Part shown: positions 1 through 7,345 of the stretch, piece after piece
Numbering within the stretch: position 1 is the stretch's first letter
Layout: each line of letters starts with the position of its first letter
From: an uncultured Actinomycetes bacterium
Lineage (GTDB): Bacteria > Actinomycetota > Acidimicrobiia > Acidimicrobiales > RAAP-2
Direction of reading: 5' to 3'
DNA: 21,210 nt
Assembly (NCBI GenBank): GCA_903826715.1
Contig: CAIKFN010000033.1
Location: forward strand, 1 to 21,210
Translations under genes and position numbers: made by a program
The notes under the pieces: model-generated
What the model was told of the DNA's origin: nothing
What the model saw: the letters and a program-made list of their open reading frames with translations, nothing else
Databases searched by the model: none

Positions 1-1
1 A

Positions 2-631
2 GGAATCACAGCACTGGCGCAAGCGCTCGCTGCTTTGAGTCCGAACGTCCAGATTGACTTCAATTCACCTGTGCTTTCAGTAAGCGAGCATGCAGTGCTC
101 ACTGAAAATGACGAGTACCGTGCAAAATTTGTGGTTGTAGCAACTGATGGTTCATCAGCCCACTCTTTAGCGAACTCAGCAGAGCCCGAATGGTCTCCTC
201 AAACAACGTGGTGGTGGTCGCTTCCGAAGCTTTCAAATAGCAGTGGGCTCAGGATTGACTTAGATGACCGGCTGCTATCAAGTGCACTTGACATTTCTTC
301 AGTGGCTCCAGAGAGATCACCTGCAGATCGTTCATTGGTCGCAACTCCAGCAAATAAAGCAGCTCCATCAACAGAAACAGAGCAAAAGGCCCGTTCAAGT
401 GTTGCCAGAATGTACAGCGTTGCGTGGAATGATGTTGAACTTATTACGACGACGGTTGTGTCGCACGCTTTGCCAAAAATCAAACCACCTCTTCAGCTTG
501 GACAAGTGCGCAAAGTTGAGGGAATGTATCTGGCCGGTGACTACCTAGAAACTGCTTCTATCCAGGGCGCCATGATGAGTGGCAACCGGGTTGCAATGTT
601 GATTGCAGCGAAAGAACTTAAAAACACCTAA
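2..631 (+). CDS. FAD-dependent amine oxidase/phytoene-desaturase-like oxidoreductase, C-terminal part
   Basis: The reading frame is open from base 2, so the true start lies upstream and only the last 209 codons are present. The part seen is the substrate and FAD-closing half of a NAD(P)/FAD Rossmann oxidoreductase of the amine oxidase/phytoene desaturase superfamily. The stretch FVVVATDG is the typical strand where the fold returns to the nucleotide-binding domain. The C-terminal VEGMYLAGDYLETASIQGAM followed by SGNRVA is the classic FAD-contacting signature at the end of these enzymes. The substrate cannot be told; carotenoid, protoporphyrinogen and amine relatives share these motifs. It ends 76 bases before the catabolic operon on the same strand, and whether it belongs with it is unclear. 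The N-terminal GxGxxG dinucleotide motif is outside the window. Confidence 0.8.
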   Translation, partial: GITALAQALAALSPNVQIDFNSPVLSVSEHAVLTENDEYRAKFVVVATDGSSAHSLANSAEPEWSPQTTWWWSLPKLSNSSGLRIDLDDRLLSSALDISSVAPERSPADRSLVATPANKAAPSTETEQKARSSVARMYSVAWNDVELITTTVVSHALPKIKPPLQLGQVRKVEGMYLAGDYLETASIQGAMMSGNRVAMLIAAKELKNT

Positions 632-645
632 TTCCCTGTCGGTGT

Positions 646-665
646 ATTGTCTTATAAACGACAAT
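646..665. promoter_or_regulatory. 20-bp imperfect palindrome, candidate operator of the catabolic operon
   Basis: The arms ATTGTC (646-651) and GACAAT (660-665) are perfect inverted repeats around an 8-base TA-rich centre, and 8 of 10 half-site positions pair. It lies 42 bases before the GTG of the CitE-like gene, in the only sizeable gap ahead of the operon. Dyads of this size and spacing are typical of dimeric repressors such as GntR or TetR/IclR family members. No regulator gene is present in the window, so the binding protein is unknown. There is no U-tract after the dyad, so an intrinsic terminator of the upstream gene is less likely. Confidence 0.4.
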
Positions 666-707
666 CCGCCGCAAAAGTGTTGGATAAGTTGCATGTGAGG
701 AAGTGCC

Positions 708-1586
708 GTGACTCAGAATTTGGCTTCGATGATGTACGTCCCTGGCAATGACAAAGAGAAACTGTCAAAGTTAGAGAAATTCCCAGCAAATGCAATCATT
801 ATTGACTTAGAAGATGCTGTACCAAGTGCTCAAAAAAGTAGTGCACGAAGCAGCATTCATGAGTACTTGAAGTCCTATCAGGGTAAGCATGATTTATGGG
901 TCCGAGTTAACGGTCAAGAATCTGGATTGACTGAACTAGACATCGAACAAATGGTGAGCGAATCAACCCGTGGTCTAGTTATTCCCAAAATTGAAAACGG
1001 CCGCGATATCGAAAAGATTGATCATCAGCTCAAAAGCCTCGAGAGCAAAGTTGGAATTGCAACTGGATCTATTGCGCTAATGCCTCTAATTGAATCAGTA
1101 AAAGGTATCTACAATCTTCAAGAAATTATTTCGGCGAGTAAGCGAATTATCTGTCTTGCTTTCGGTGCAGGTGATTACTGTCGAGATATTGGTATTGACT
1201 GGAATTCACAATCTGGAACTAGAAATCCAACATTGATCGCCGCCAAAGTGAAATTGGTAGAACTTTCGAGGTTGAATAACCTGGTAGCTCCACATGATGG
1301 CGTTTATTTAGACGTTAAAAACTCTGAGACACTTGCAATCGAAGCTCAATTTGCCGCGGAAATGGGATTCAGCGGCAAGCACGCTATTCATCCGGACCAA
1401 GTTGCGATTATTAGAAGTGCTTTCGAGCCCTCAAGCGAGCAATTGGCTTGGGCGACTGAATTAATTACAAAATTTGAAGAATTCGAACGAAATGGTGTTG
1501 GTGCTTTTGCACTGAATGGTCAATTGGTTGATGAAGCAATTGTAAAACGCGCCCGAGACTTAATGTCATTCAAGAACATTCGATAA
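708..1586 (+). CDS. HpcH/HpaI aldolase/citrate lyase beta-like (CitE-like) CoA-ester lyase
   Basis: This 292-residue TIM-barrel lyase belongs to the CitE/malyl-CoA lyase family, which cleaves or condenses acyl-CoA esters such as malyl-CoA, citramalyl-CoA or citryl-CoA, with Mg2+. Visible family motifs are IIDLEDAVP at 31-39, the substrate arginine in WVRVNG (Arg66), the metal-binding Glu129 in PLIES and Asp156 in AFGAGD. The late GF-x-GK-x-x-IHPDQ motif is also present, so the active site looks intact. The length matches stand-alone CitE-like proteins rather than the citrate lyase complex subunit; no CitD or CitF neighbour exists. The GTG start has GAGG at 697-700, 7 bases upstream. It is first in a five-gene operon and is followed 3 bases later by a CoA-transferase, the usual enzyme supplying its CoA-ester substrate. 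The exact acyl-CoA is not decidable from sequence. Confidence 0.9.
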   Translation: MTQNLASMMYVPGNDKEKLSKLEKFPANAIIIDLEDAVPSAQKSSARSSIHEYLKSYQGKHDLWVRVNGQESGLTELDIEQMVSESTRGLVIPKIENGRDIEKIDHQLKSLESKVGIATGSIALMPLIESVKGIYNLQEIISASKRIICLAFGAGDYCRDIGIDWNSQSGTRNPTLIAAKVKLVELSRLNNLVAPHDGVYLDVKNSETLAIEAQFAAEMGFSGKHAIHPDQVAIIRSAFEPSSEQLAWATELITKFEEFERNGVGAFALNGQLVDEAIVKRARDLMSFKNIR

Positions 1587-1589
1587 ATA

Positions 1590-2789
1590 ATGTCCACAAG
1601 TCATTCAAATATTCCAGGTGTTCCCCCTAGCGCCCTCGGTGGAGTGAAAGTACTTGATTTATCGAGTCTTTATGCCGGTCCGCTCATTGCTACGAACTTG
1701 GGTGATTTTGGTGCTGAGGTAATCAAGGTTGAGCACGCACGAGGTGACGATGCGCGTAGGTGGGGGCAAACAAAAGACGGCTCACCACTTTGGTGGAAAA
1801 TAATTTCGCGTAATAAAAAACTAATTTCATTGGATTTACATGATCCGAACGATCGAGAAATCGTCAAGGAATTGTGCCTCTGGGCTGATGTACTTATTGA
1901 GAATTTTCGTCCTGGGCGCATGGATGAATGGGGACTTGGCGCAGAATCGCTTCATGAGATCAATCCAGGTCTTGTGATTCTAAAAGTATCTGGGTTTGGT
2001 CAGACTGGTCCAAATGCACAAAAGCCTGGCTTCGGTACTTTGGCAGAAGCATGGTCTGGATTCGCATACATAACTGGTCCAGCTGACGGCCCTCCAACTC
2101 TCCCTCCTTTTGGGCTTGCTGACGGTGTCGCCGCGACTACGGGAACATACGCAGTGATGATGGCGCTTTATTGGCGCGATGCGCAAGGCAGCGGCGTCGG
2201 ACAAGTTATTGACCTAAGTCTTTACGAGCCACTGTTTAACATTCTCGGTCCTCAAGTTATTGAATACGACCAATTAGGTGTTGTTCAAGAACGCCAAGGG
2301 AACATGTCCCCAAGAACTGCGCCAAGAAATTGCTACGAGACAAGTGATGGGCATTGGGTGGCGCTTTCTGGTGGAACACAGCAGATCGCCGACAGAATTT
2401 TTCGAGCGATTGGTCATCCCGAAGCATCTTCTGATGAGAGATTTTCATCAAGCACTAATCGTGTAGCGAATGCCCCCGCTGTAGATTCACTTGTTTCTGA
2501 GTGGGTACGTCTGCATACACTTAGCAAAGTATTAGAAGCCTTTGAAAATGAAGAGGCGCCAATTGCCCCAGTGCTCAACATCCAACAAATCACAGAAGAT
2601 GAGCATTATAAGCAACGAGAGTCAATAATTCGAGTTGCTGATCCTGACCTTGGCGATGTACTTATGCAGAATGTGGTTCCTAAATTGGACCGCACGCCAG
2701 GTGAAATTAAATTCACTGGACGTAATCAAATTGACGCAGATCGAGAAGAGATACTGTCGATTATTAAACAAAATAGGAGTAATTCGTAA
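1590..2789 (+). CDS. Class III (CaiB/BaiF family) CoA-transferase
   Basis: This 399-residue protein has the full CaiB/BaiF/formyl-CoA-transferase layout. Family III enzymes move CoA between an acyl-CoA donor and a carboxylic acid through a mixed anhydride on an aspartate. The N-terminal part carries VLDLSSLYAGPLIATNLGDF then GAEVIKVE, the typical Rossmann half. The motif RNKKLISLDL and the stretch ENFRPGRMDEWGLG are equally characteristic. The likely catalytic aspartate is Asp178 in PFGLADGVAATTG. The linker domain and the C-terminal EEAPIAPVLN segment are complete. The ATG start lies 3 bases after the lyase stop, and its own stop overlaps the next start by one base (TAATG). The pairing with a CitE-like lyase recalls itaconate/citramalate and 3-hydroxypropionate-type modules, where an acid is activated and then cleaved. 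Donor and acceptor are unknown. Confidence 0.92.
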   Translation: MSTSHSNIPGVPPSALGGVKVLDLSSLYAGPLIATNLGDFGAEVIKVEHARGDDARRWGQTKDGSPLWWKIISRNKKLISLDLHDPNDREIVKELCLWADVLIENFRPGRMDEWGLGAESLHEINPGLVILKVSGFGQTGPNAQKPGFGTLAEAWSGFAYITGPADGPPTLPPFGLADGVAATTGTYAVMMALYWRDAQGSGVGQVIDLSLYEPLFNILGPQVIEYDQLGVVQERQGNMSPRTAPRNCYETSDGHWVALSGGTQQIADRIFRAIGHPEASSDERFSSSTNRVANAPAVDSLVSEWVRLHTLSKVLEAFENEEAPIAPVLNIQQITEDEHYKQRESIIRVADPDLGDVLMQNVVPKLDRTPGEIKFTGRNQIDADREEILSIIKQNRSNS

Positions 2790-3679
2790 TGACAAGTGAG
2801 CAAGTTGAACCAAACTGGCCCAACCGATACGGAACTGACGACGTCATAGGTGCAGCAAACGAAATAACACCAAACAAGGTTCTCTCTGCGACGCAGCTAA
2901 TAAAAATTGGAGAAAGAATTCCACTTGGAAGAATTCTTGACGAAAACTCTCCTACCCAGATGTGGCGCTACTGGAAGCACCACATGACACTTGAAAGTAT
3001 TTTGCCTCAGAACTATTCAGGAGAAAATCAACAGTCATACGTTGAAGAAGCTGTTTCTGGTGCTCTACACAGTGGAACACACATTGATGCTTTAGGACAT
3101 ATTGGAATTGGTAATTATGCCTATAACGGTGCCAAGTATTCCGACATTGCAACTGGGCAAGGACTTCTAAAACTAGGAATTGAAAGTATTCCACCACTCA
3201 TTACTCGAGGCGTGTTGCTGAACATCGCGAAGCTAAAGGGCGTGACGTCACTTGACGGTGCGTACTGCATAACAGCTGAAGACTTAGATAACGCACAAAA
3301 ACAGGCTGAAGTAGAAGTCAGTTCTGGTGACTGCGTTCTCTTGCACACTGGATGGGGAACGTACTGGCACAGTGACCCTGCTAAATATTCATCAAGTGAG
3401 CCTGGCATTGCTCTGGGCGCTGCGAAGTGGCTGAGTGAGCGTCGGGTAGCTGTTGTTGGGGCTGACAACTGGGCCGTTGAACTTGTTCCGGGACTTAAAG
3501 AAGAAGGATCATTTCCAGTTCATCAACACCTCATTGCCCTCTACGGCCAGTACATCCTTGAGAATGTCGCAACCGAAGAGTTAGCCGCTCGAAACATCTC
3601 AGAGTTCTGCTTCATGCTCGCGGCGGCACGACTCAAGGGCGCATCTGGAGTGCCTGTGGCCCCAGTAGCGATTATTTAA
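2789..3679 (+). CDS. Cyclase-family (KynB-like) metal-dependent hydrolase
   Basis: This 296-residue protein belongs to the 'cyclase family' (Pfam Cyclase), which includes kynurenine formamidase KynB and isatin hydrolase. These are Mn/Zn hydrolases of amides, lactams or lactones. The signature metal-binding motif HSGTHIDALGH spans 94-104, with His94, His98, Asp100 and His104. A later conserved block VGADNWAVE and the closing PVHQHLIALYG, which supplies another histidine, are present. The N-terminus (NRYGTDDVIGAANEITPNKV) fits the longer subfamily of about 290-320 residues rather than the roughly 210-residue KynB group. AGGAG sits 9 bases before the ATG, and the start overlaps the CoA-transferase stop by one base. 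The context suggests it opens a ring or hydrolyses an N-acyl intermediate. Its specificity and its order in the pathway are inference. Confidence 0.88.
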   Translation: MTSEQVEPNWPNRYGTDDVIGAANEITPNKVLSATQLIKIGERIPLGRILDENSPTQMWRYWKHHMTLESILPQNYSGENQQSYVEEAVSGALHSGTHIDALGHIGIGNYAYNGAKYSDIATGQGLLKLGIESIPPLITRGVLLNIAKLKGVTSLDGAYCITAEDLDNAQKQAEVEVSSGDCVLLHTGWGTYWHSDPAKYSSSEPGIALGAAKWLSERRVAVVGADNWAVELVPGLKEEGSFPVHQHLIALYGQYILENVATEELAARNISEFCFMLAAARLKGASGVPVAPVAII

Positions 3680-3691
3680 CGAAAGGTTCCT

Positions 3692-4393
3692 ATGGGTTCC
3701 GAAAATTTTATTGATAAGTATCTAACTGAGTCAGAGCGTTCACAACTTTCGAACGCCAAATTTGGCAATCCAGTTGGCATTGGTGAGCGACCTGCACTCG
3801 TACTTATTGACGTTCAAAATTACATGTCTCCCCCATCTTCAATGCCTGCTGATCTCGAGTTTCCATCAAGTTGCGGTGAAGCAGGAGCACTAAGTGTTAA
3901 GCGAATTTCTGCAGTACTCACCGCCGCTCGGGCAACTTCAATACCTGTATTCCACACTCAATTTGTACTGAGCCGAGATGGCAAAGATATTGGTGTTTAT
4001 GGCAGAAAGCGAGCATTGCTTAACAGTGAAGGCTGGTGCCTCGAAGGTTCAATAGGAGCAGAGTTCATTGAAGAAACTGCCCCTCTCTCCAGTGAAATCT
4101 CATTCGTAAAGAAAAAGCCAAGTGCATTTTTTGGCACACCTTTACTTTCGTACCTCGTTGATAGAAACATTGACAGCTTGATTGTCATGGGTGGATCAAC
4201 AAGCAACTGTGTACGGGCAACAGTTATTGACGCAATGTCGAATAATTTTCGAGTGACTGTTGTCGCAGATGCTGTTTTTGATCGTTTCAAGATCTCACAT
4301 GATGTTGCACTTTTTGAATTTCAACGTCAATACGCAGACGTTATAAGCAGCCATGATGTAATCAAGCACATCGGAACTCATAATGACAAATAA
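3692..4393 (+). CDS. Isochorismatase-family cysteine hydrolase, N-carbamoylsarcosine-amidase-like
   Basis: This 233-residue cysteine hydrolase has the catalytic triad of the family: Asp40 in LVLIDVQN, a lysine in the run 140-142 (ISFVKKKPSAFFGT) and Cys173 in GGSTSNCVRATVIDA. The segment FGNPVGIGERPALVLIDVQN and the SAFFGT motif resemble N-carbamoylsarcosine amidohydrolase rather than true isochorismatases. The superfamily also contains maleamate amidase, ureidoacrylate amidase and biuret hydrolase, so hydrolysis of a linear amide or carbamoyl group releasing ammonia is the best role. AAAGG lies 5 bases upstream of the ATG. The gene starts 12 bases after the cyclase-family gene, and its last 11 bases overlap the next gene. 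With a ring-opening hydrolase encoded next, it probably acts on the ring-opened product. The substrate is not determined. Confidence 0.9.
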   Translation: MGSENFIDKYLTESERSQLSNAKFGNPVGIGERPALVLIDVQNYMSPPSSMPADLEFPSSCGEAGALSVKRISAVLTAARATSIPVFHTQFVLSRDGKDIGVYGRKRALLNSEGWCLEGSIGAEFIEETAPLSSEISFVKKKPSAFFGTPLLSYLVDRNIDSLIVMGGSTSNCVRATVIDAMSNNFRVTVVADAVFDRFKISHDVALFEFQRQYADVISSHDVIKHIGTHNDK

Positions 4394-5288
4394 TTTTTCT
4401 GGACCAGAACGTGACCTTGTGGGGTATGGTCGAAATCTTCCAAAGGTGAATTGGCCTGGCAGAGCAAAAGTTGCAGTAAGCATTGTTGTTAACTATGAAG
4501 AAGGTAGCGAACAATCTTTCGCAAATAACGATGAACTAAACGAAGGCTTGGGGGAACTAAACCGCCCGGTAGATACTCAATACCGAGATTTAGCCACTGA
4601 ATCTGTCTACGAATATGGAAGTCGAGCGGGAATTCACCGGATTATGCGAATTCTCAAAAGTCACGGTATACGTTGTACATTTTTCGCCGCAGCCGTTGCA
4701 CTGGAAAAGAATCCAAGTGTTGCTGAATGGATCCGAGAAGAGAATCATGAGCCCTGTGCGCATGGTTGGCGATGGGCTGAAGACTGGAAATTGAGCGTTG
4801 ATGAACAGCGTGCTCGAATCAAAATGGCTGTGGAGTCAATCCAGCAAACCTGCGGTCAACGACCAGTGGGCTGGTATTCAAGATGGATGCCGAGCATAAA
4901 TACGAGAGAGCTTCTTGTTGAAGAAGGCGGATTCCTCTATGACTCAGATGCATATAACGATGATCTTCCCTATTACGTGAACGTAGGAAATACTTCTCAT
5001 CTTGTCGTGCCTTATGGGCTCACGTATAACGATGTCAGATATGTCTCTGGGAATTTCAGTGCACCATCTGATTTTTTTGAGACTTGTCGCCGAGCGCTTG
5101 ACTTGCTGATCAAAGAAGGTGAGGAATTTCCAAAAATGATGTCGATTGGCCTACACCCACGATGGTCAGGCCAAGCAGGACGTGCTTCGGCACTTGATGA
5201 ATTTATTGAGTACGCAAAAGGAACCGGTGATGTCTGGTTTGCAACTCGACGAGAGATTGCAGAAACTTGGAACGCTCAGTTCAAATAA
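4383..5288 (+). CDS. PuuE-like polysaccharide-deacetylase-fold hydrolase (allantoinase/cyclic imidase type)
   Basis: This 301-residue protein matches the PuuE branch of the NodB/polysaccharide deacetylase fold. That branch includes cofactor-independent allantoinase and bacterial cyclic imidase, both of which open five-membered cyclic amides. Recognisable PuuE features are DLVGYGRN at 11-18, VVNYEEGSE at 35-43, ESVYEYGSRAGIHR, AHGWRW (with His127) in place of the usual metal-binding HxxxH, and GWYSR. LLVEEGGFLYDSDAYNDDLP follows later. The chain is full length for PuuE. It overlaps the preceding amidase gene by 11 bases, with GGAA just upstream as ribosome site, so the two are probably translationally coupled. 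True allantoinase is possible, but no other purine-catabolism gene is visible. A hydantoin or imide substrate fits the CoA-transferase/lyase neighbours better. Confidence 0.85.
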   Translation: MTNNFSGPERDLVGYGRNLPKVNWPGRAKVAVSIVVNYEEGSEQSFANNDELNEGLGELNRPVDTQYRDLATESVYEYGSRAGIHRIMRILKSHGIRCTFFAAAVALEKNPSVAEWIREENHEPCAHGWRWAEDWKLSVDEQRARIKMAVESIQQTCGQRPVGWYSRWMPSINTRELLVEEGGFLYDSDAYNDDLPYYVNVGNTSHLVVPYGLTYNDVRYVSGNFSAPSDFFETCRRALDLLIKEGEEFPKMMSIGLHPRWSGQAGRASALDEFIEYAKGTGDVWFATRREIAETWNAQFK

Positions 5289-5335
5289 CATTCTGGACTC
5301 AACTGCGATTAGTTCGCACCAAGAATTTAAATAGA

Positions 5336-6301
5336 TCAGTCTTCAAAAAGAGTCTGTTCTGCATCAGCATTTAGCCAGTTTTCCGACCATGGAATATCAC
5401 TGAGCCAGCTAGCGGTGTCATCAATGCTCTCTTCGAGGCTACGAAGTGTCAGCCCAAGTGACACTGCGTACTCATTATTTATTGCAAGAGATGTTGGATC
5501 AAATCCACCAGACCAGAGTGGGAACTTCTCGAACCATGATGAATCACTTAGCTTCGATGGCGCAATTTCTACGAGCTCAGTACCACTTGGCCCAACGCGC
5601 TTAGCAATTCGCTGCAGCACATCACCGAAACCCATCCCCAACGAAGGGCTGCAGATATGAACTCCACCAACAAATTTCTTTTCAGCCATTAAAACCGTGA
5701 ATTCACCTAAGTCGCGTGCATCAATCCACTGCATTGCGCTGCTTGCCGGTCCAGGGAATGCAACTTTTCCCCCACGCTGAATGCGAGCAACCCAGTATGG
5801 AAAGCGCATTGTTTTATCGTGTGATCCAATTACGTACGTAGGACGAATAATTCCAACATTCGTACCAAAGTATTCATGAGCAGTTCGCTCACTCGCTGCT
5901 TTAAGCGGCCCATATGTTTGACCATCGACCGGAGCATCTAGGTCAGTAGTTCCAAGTTCCAAAATTGGGGTATCTTCTTTGGCCCCAACTGCCGCTGGGT
6001 ACTTATACGCAGAAATAGAAGAGATCTGAATGTAATGGCCTCCTCTATTACCAAGCGCCTTTGCAAGTTGTTCAACGTCTTTAGGGCGATATGCAATTGC
6101 ATCGATAGTTACGTCAAATGACTTGTCATTAAGTACTGAGAGATCTCCCTGGCGGTCACCAATCAACCGATGTACAGAATCTGGTAAATCATTAGGAGTT
6201 ACTCCACGATTAAGAACAGAGACATCGTGTCCTTTTGCTACTGCCGCATGTGCAATAGATCTTCCAACAAAGGATGTGCCGCCAACGATAAGTATTTTCA
6301 T
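5336..6301 (-). CDS. NAD-dependent epimerase/dehydratase-family (extended SDR-like) protein
   Basis: This 321-residue Rossmann protein begins MKILIVGGTSFVG, with the glycine motif GGTSFVG at 7-13. The SDR active-site pair is Tyr130 and Lys134 in QTYGPLK, and an upstream serine pair lies in QISSISAY. The later segments VGIIRPTYVIGSHD and MQWIDARDLGEF are typical of extended SDR epimerases or reductases with atypical substrates, resembling the CSP41-like or isoflavone-reductase-like group. The ATG at 6301 is chosen because the Rossmann beta strand starts there; an upstream TTG would add 16 residues with no domain content. The only ribosome-like sequence is a weak TTAGG. The gene is convergent with the catabolic operon across a 47-base gap without a clear terminator. 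A role in the neighbouring catabolism is possible but unsupported. Confidence 0.85.
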   Translation of the reverse strand: MKILIVGGTSFVGRSIAHAAVAKGHDVSVLNRGVTPNDLPDSVHRLIGDRQGDLSVLNDKSFDVTIDAIAYRPKDVEQLAKALGNRGGHYIQISSISAYKYPAAVGAKEDTPILELGTTDLDAPVDGQTYGPLKAASERTAHEYFGTNVGIIRPTYVIGSHDKTMRFPYWVARIQRGGKVAFPGPASSAMQWIDARDLGEFTVLMAEKKFVGGVHICSPSLGMGFGDVLQRIAKRVGPSGTELVEIAPSKLSDSSWFEKFPLWSGGFDPTSLAINNEYAVSLGLTLRSLEESIDDTASWLSDIPWSENWLNADAEQTLFED

Positions 6302-6357
6302 AATGCCTAACAGTAGGCGCAGAACCAATTGACGTAGACATTGATTCAAAAGAAAGC

Positions 6358-6376
6358 GAAAATACGGATTTCCGTA
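6358..6376 (-). terminator. Possible weak intrinsic terminator after tRNA-Asn
   Basis: The inverted repeat TACGGATTTCCGTA (6363-6376) would form a 5-6 bp hairpin. Read on the minus strand it is followed by TTTTC. It starts 8 bases beyond the tRNA 3' end, which suits termination or processing of the tRNA transcript before the SDR gene. The stem is short, so confidence is limited. Confidence 0.35.
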
Positions 6377-6383
6377 AAATAAG

Positions 6384-6456
6384 CTCCCAGAGCAGGACTC
6401 GAACCTGCAACCTAGCGATTAACAGTCGCTTGCTCTGCCAATTGAGCTATCTGGGA
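6384..6456 (-). tRNA. tRNA-Asn (anticodon GTT)
   Basis: On the minus strand the 73-base sequence folds as a full cloverleaf. The acceptor stem is TCCCAGA pairing with TCTGGGA, with discriminator G. The D-arm is AGCTCAATTGGCAGAGC, and the anticodon stem AGCGA/TCGCT carries the loop CTGTTAA with GTT at its centre. The T-arm contains GGTTCGAGTCC. The CCA end is not encoded, since CTT follows the discriminator base, so it must be added by CCA-adding enzyme. The gene lies 43 bases downstream of the sigma factor gene on the same strand. Its 3' end points toward the AT-rich region at 1-6300, the orientation expected for a tRNA used as an integration site. Confidence 0.95.
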
Positions 6457-6499
6457 TTGCACCCGAAGGTAAATAAACATTAGCACCCACAACTAGGCA

Positions 6500-7345
6500 C
6501 TACTGCTGGTCAAACCACCTCTGAAGTCGCTCAGCAACCGGGCTTTCACGAACTGCTCTGCGACAACGTTCAATCCGCTTTGTCATACCTTGTCGACTTA
6601 TGCCCTTCTTGTTCGCAATCTCTTCAATCGACATGGTTCGAAATGTTGCTTGCCAAAATGCATCAAAGTCTTCCCCGCAGAGCTCACGAAGTGCATCAAT
6701 CACCCATGACGGAGCATCGCCAGGATCACTGGTTTGCTTTATTTCACTCATCTCGTAAGGTGCCACCTGCTCATAACGTCGTGCATTCAGATCACGGTTC
6801 ATTTGAAGCAGTTCTATAGCTTTCGATTGCGAAATTCCAAGCTCCTCCGCGACATCTTTTTTAGTTAGACGCTTGGTTGGGTGAAGACGCTCAAGCTTTT
6901 GCAATGCGAGTACTTGTCGCATTTCAGAATCAGTTAGACCAGCTTGCTGTTGCACCGCTTGATTTACAAGTTTCATAATCCAGTAGTTTGCGTACGTTGA
7001 AAATCGGGTCCCCTGTTTTGGGTCAAAACGATGCAGCGCATTAACGAGGCCTTCAATACCTGCGGCTTCGAGGTCTTCGCTACCGAACCGATATCCACGT
7101 TCCATGACTCGTGTGCGCACAAGTCCACAGGTTGCTTGCAGTAGCCGTGTCTCTGCGTCTTGACCTTCTTGGCGCTCACGCTGTAGTTTTCTACGTCTTG
7201 CTTGATCGGTAACTTTTCCTTTTGCAAGAATGGCTGCAGCTTTTCTTCCCGCTTGAATAACTGGGTGAAGCCTGCGCTCTTCTTCCACACTTAATGGTGG
7301 CGTCATGACTAGACCGCCAATGACTCCCCTTGGTGAGTTGTTCAC
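6500..7345 (-). CDS. Divergent sigma-70 family RNA polymerase sigma factor
   Basis: The 281-residue product has sigma-70 architecture. A region 1.2-like helix (LSVEEERRL) is followed by region 2 (GFxxEDLxxAGxEGLVNALHRFD-like, then GTRFSTYANYWIMKLVNQA), region 3 with a helix-turn-helix (LTKKDVAEELGISQSKAIELL), and region 4 (MSIEEIANKKGISRQGMTKR). Region 2.3 aromatics are kept. The usual region 2.4 and 3.0 sequence that reads the -10 element (ARTIRIPVH in RpoD) is replaced by unlike sequence, and the region 4 recognition helix is also atypical. The GTG at 7345 overlaps the dnaG stop as GTGA, the same junction type as elsewhere in this window, so I chose it. ATG at 7306 (268 residues) or TTG at 7369 are alternatives. 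Its place after dnaG matches rpoD in the macromolecular-synthesis operon, but it may be an alternative sigma. Confidence 0.82.
   Translation of the reverse strand: MNNSPRGVIGGLVMTPPLSVEEERRLHPVIQAGRKAAAILAKGKVTDQARRRKLQRERQEGQDAETRLLQATCGLVRTRVMERGYRFGSEDLEAAGIEGLVNALHRFDPKQGTRFSTYANYWIMKLVNQAVQQQAGLTDSEMRQVLALQKLERLHPTKRLTKKDVAEELGISQSKAIELLQMNRDLNARRYEQVAPYEMSEIKQTSDPGDAPSWVIDALRELCGEDFDAFWQATFRTMSIEEIANKKGISRQGMTKRIERCRRAVRESPVAERLQRWFDQQ

Noticed and set aside
5289..5335. Terminator between the PuuE-like gene and the convergent SDR gene
   Set aside because: No convincing GC-rich hairpin with a T-run was seen in the 47-base gap.
6302..6349. 16-residue N-terminal extension of the SDR-family protein from an upstream TTG
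   Set aside because: The Rossmann strand MKILIVGG begins at the ATG at 6301, and the extension has no domain content.
1..6383. Second copy of the tRNA-Asn 3' end as an attachment site
   Set aside because: Scanning by eye found no repeat of the T-arm/acceptor sequence in the window; an attachment site outside the window remains possible.
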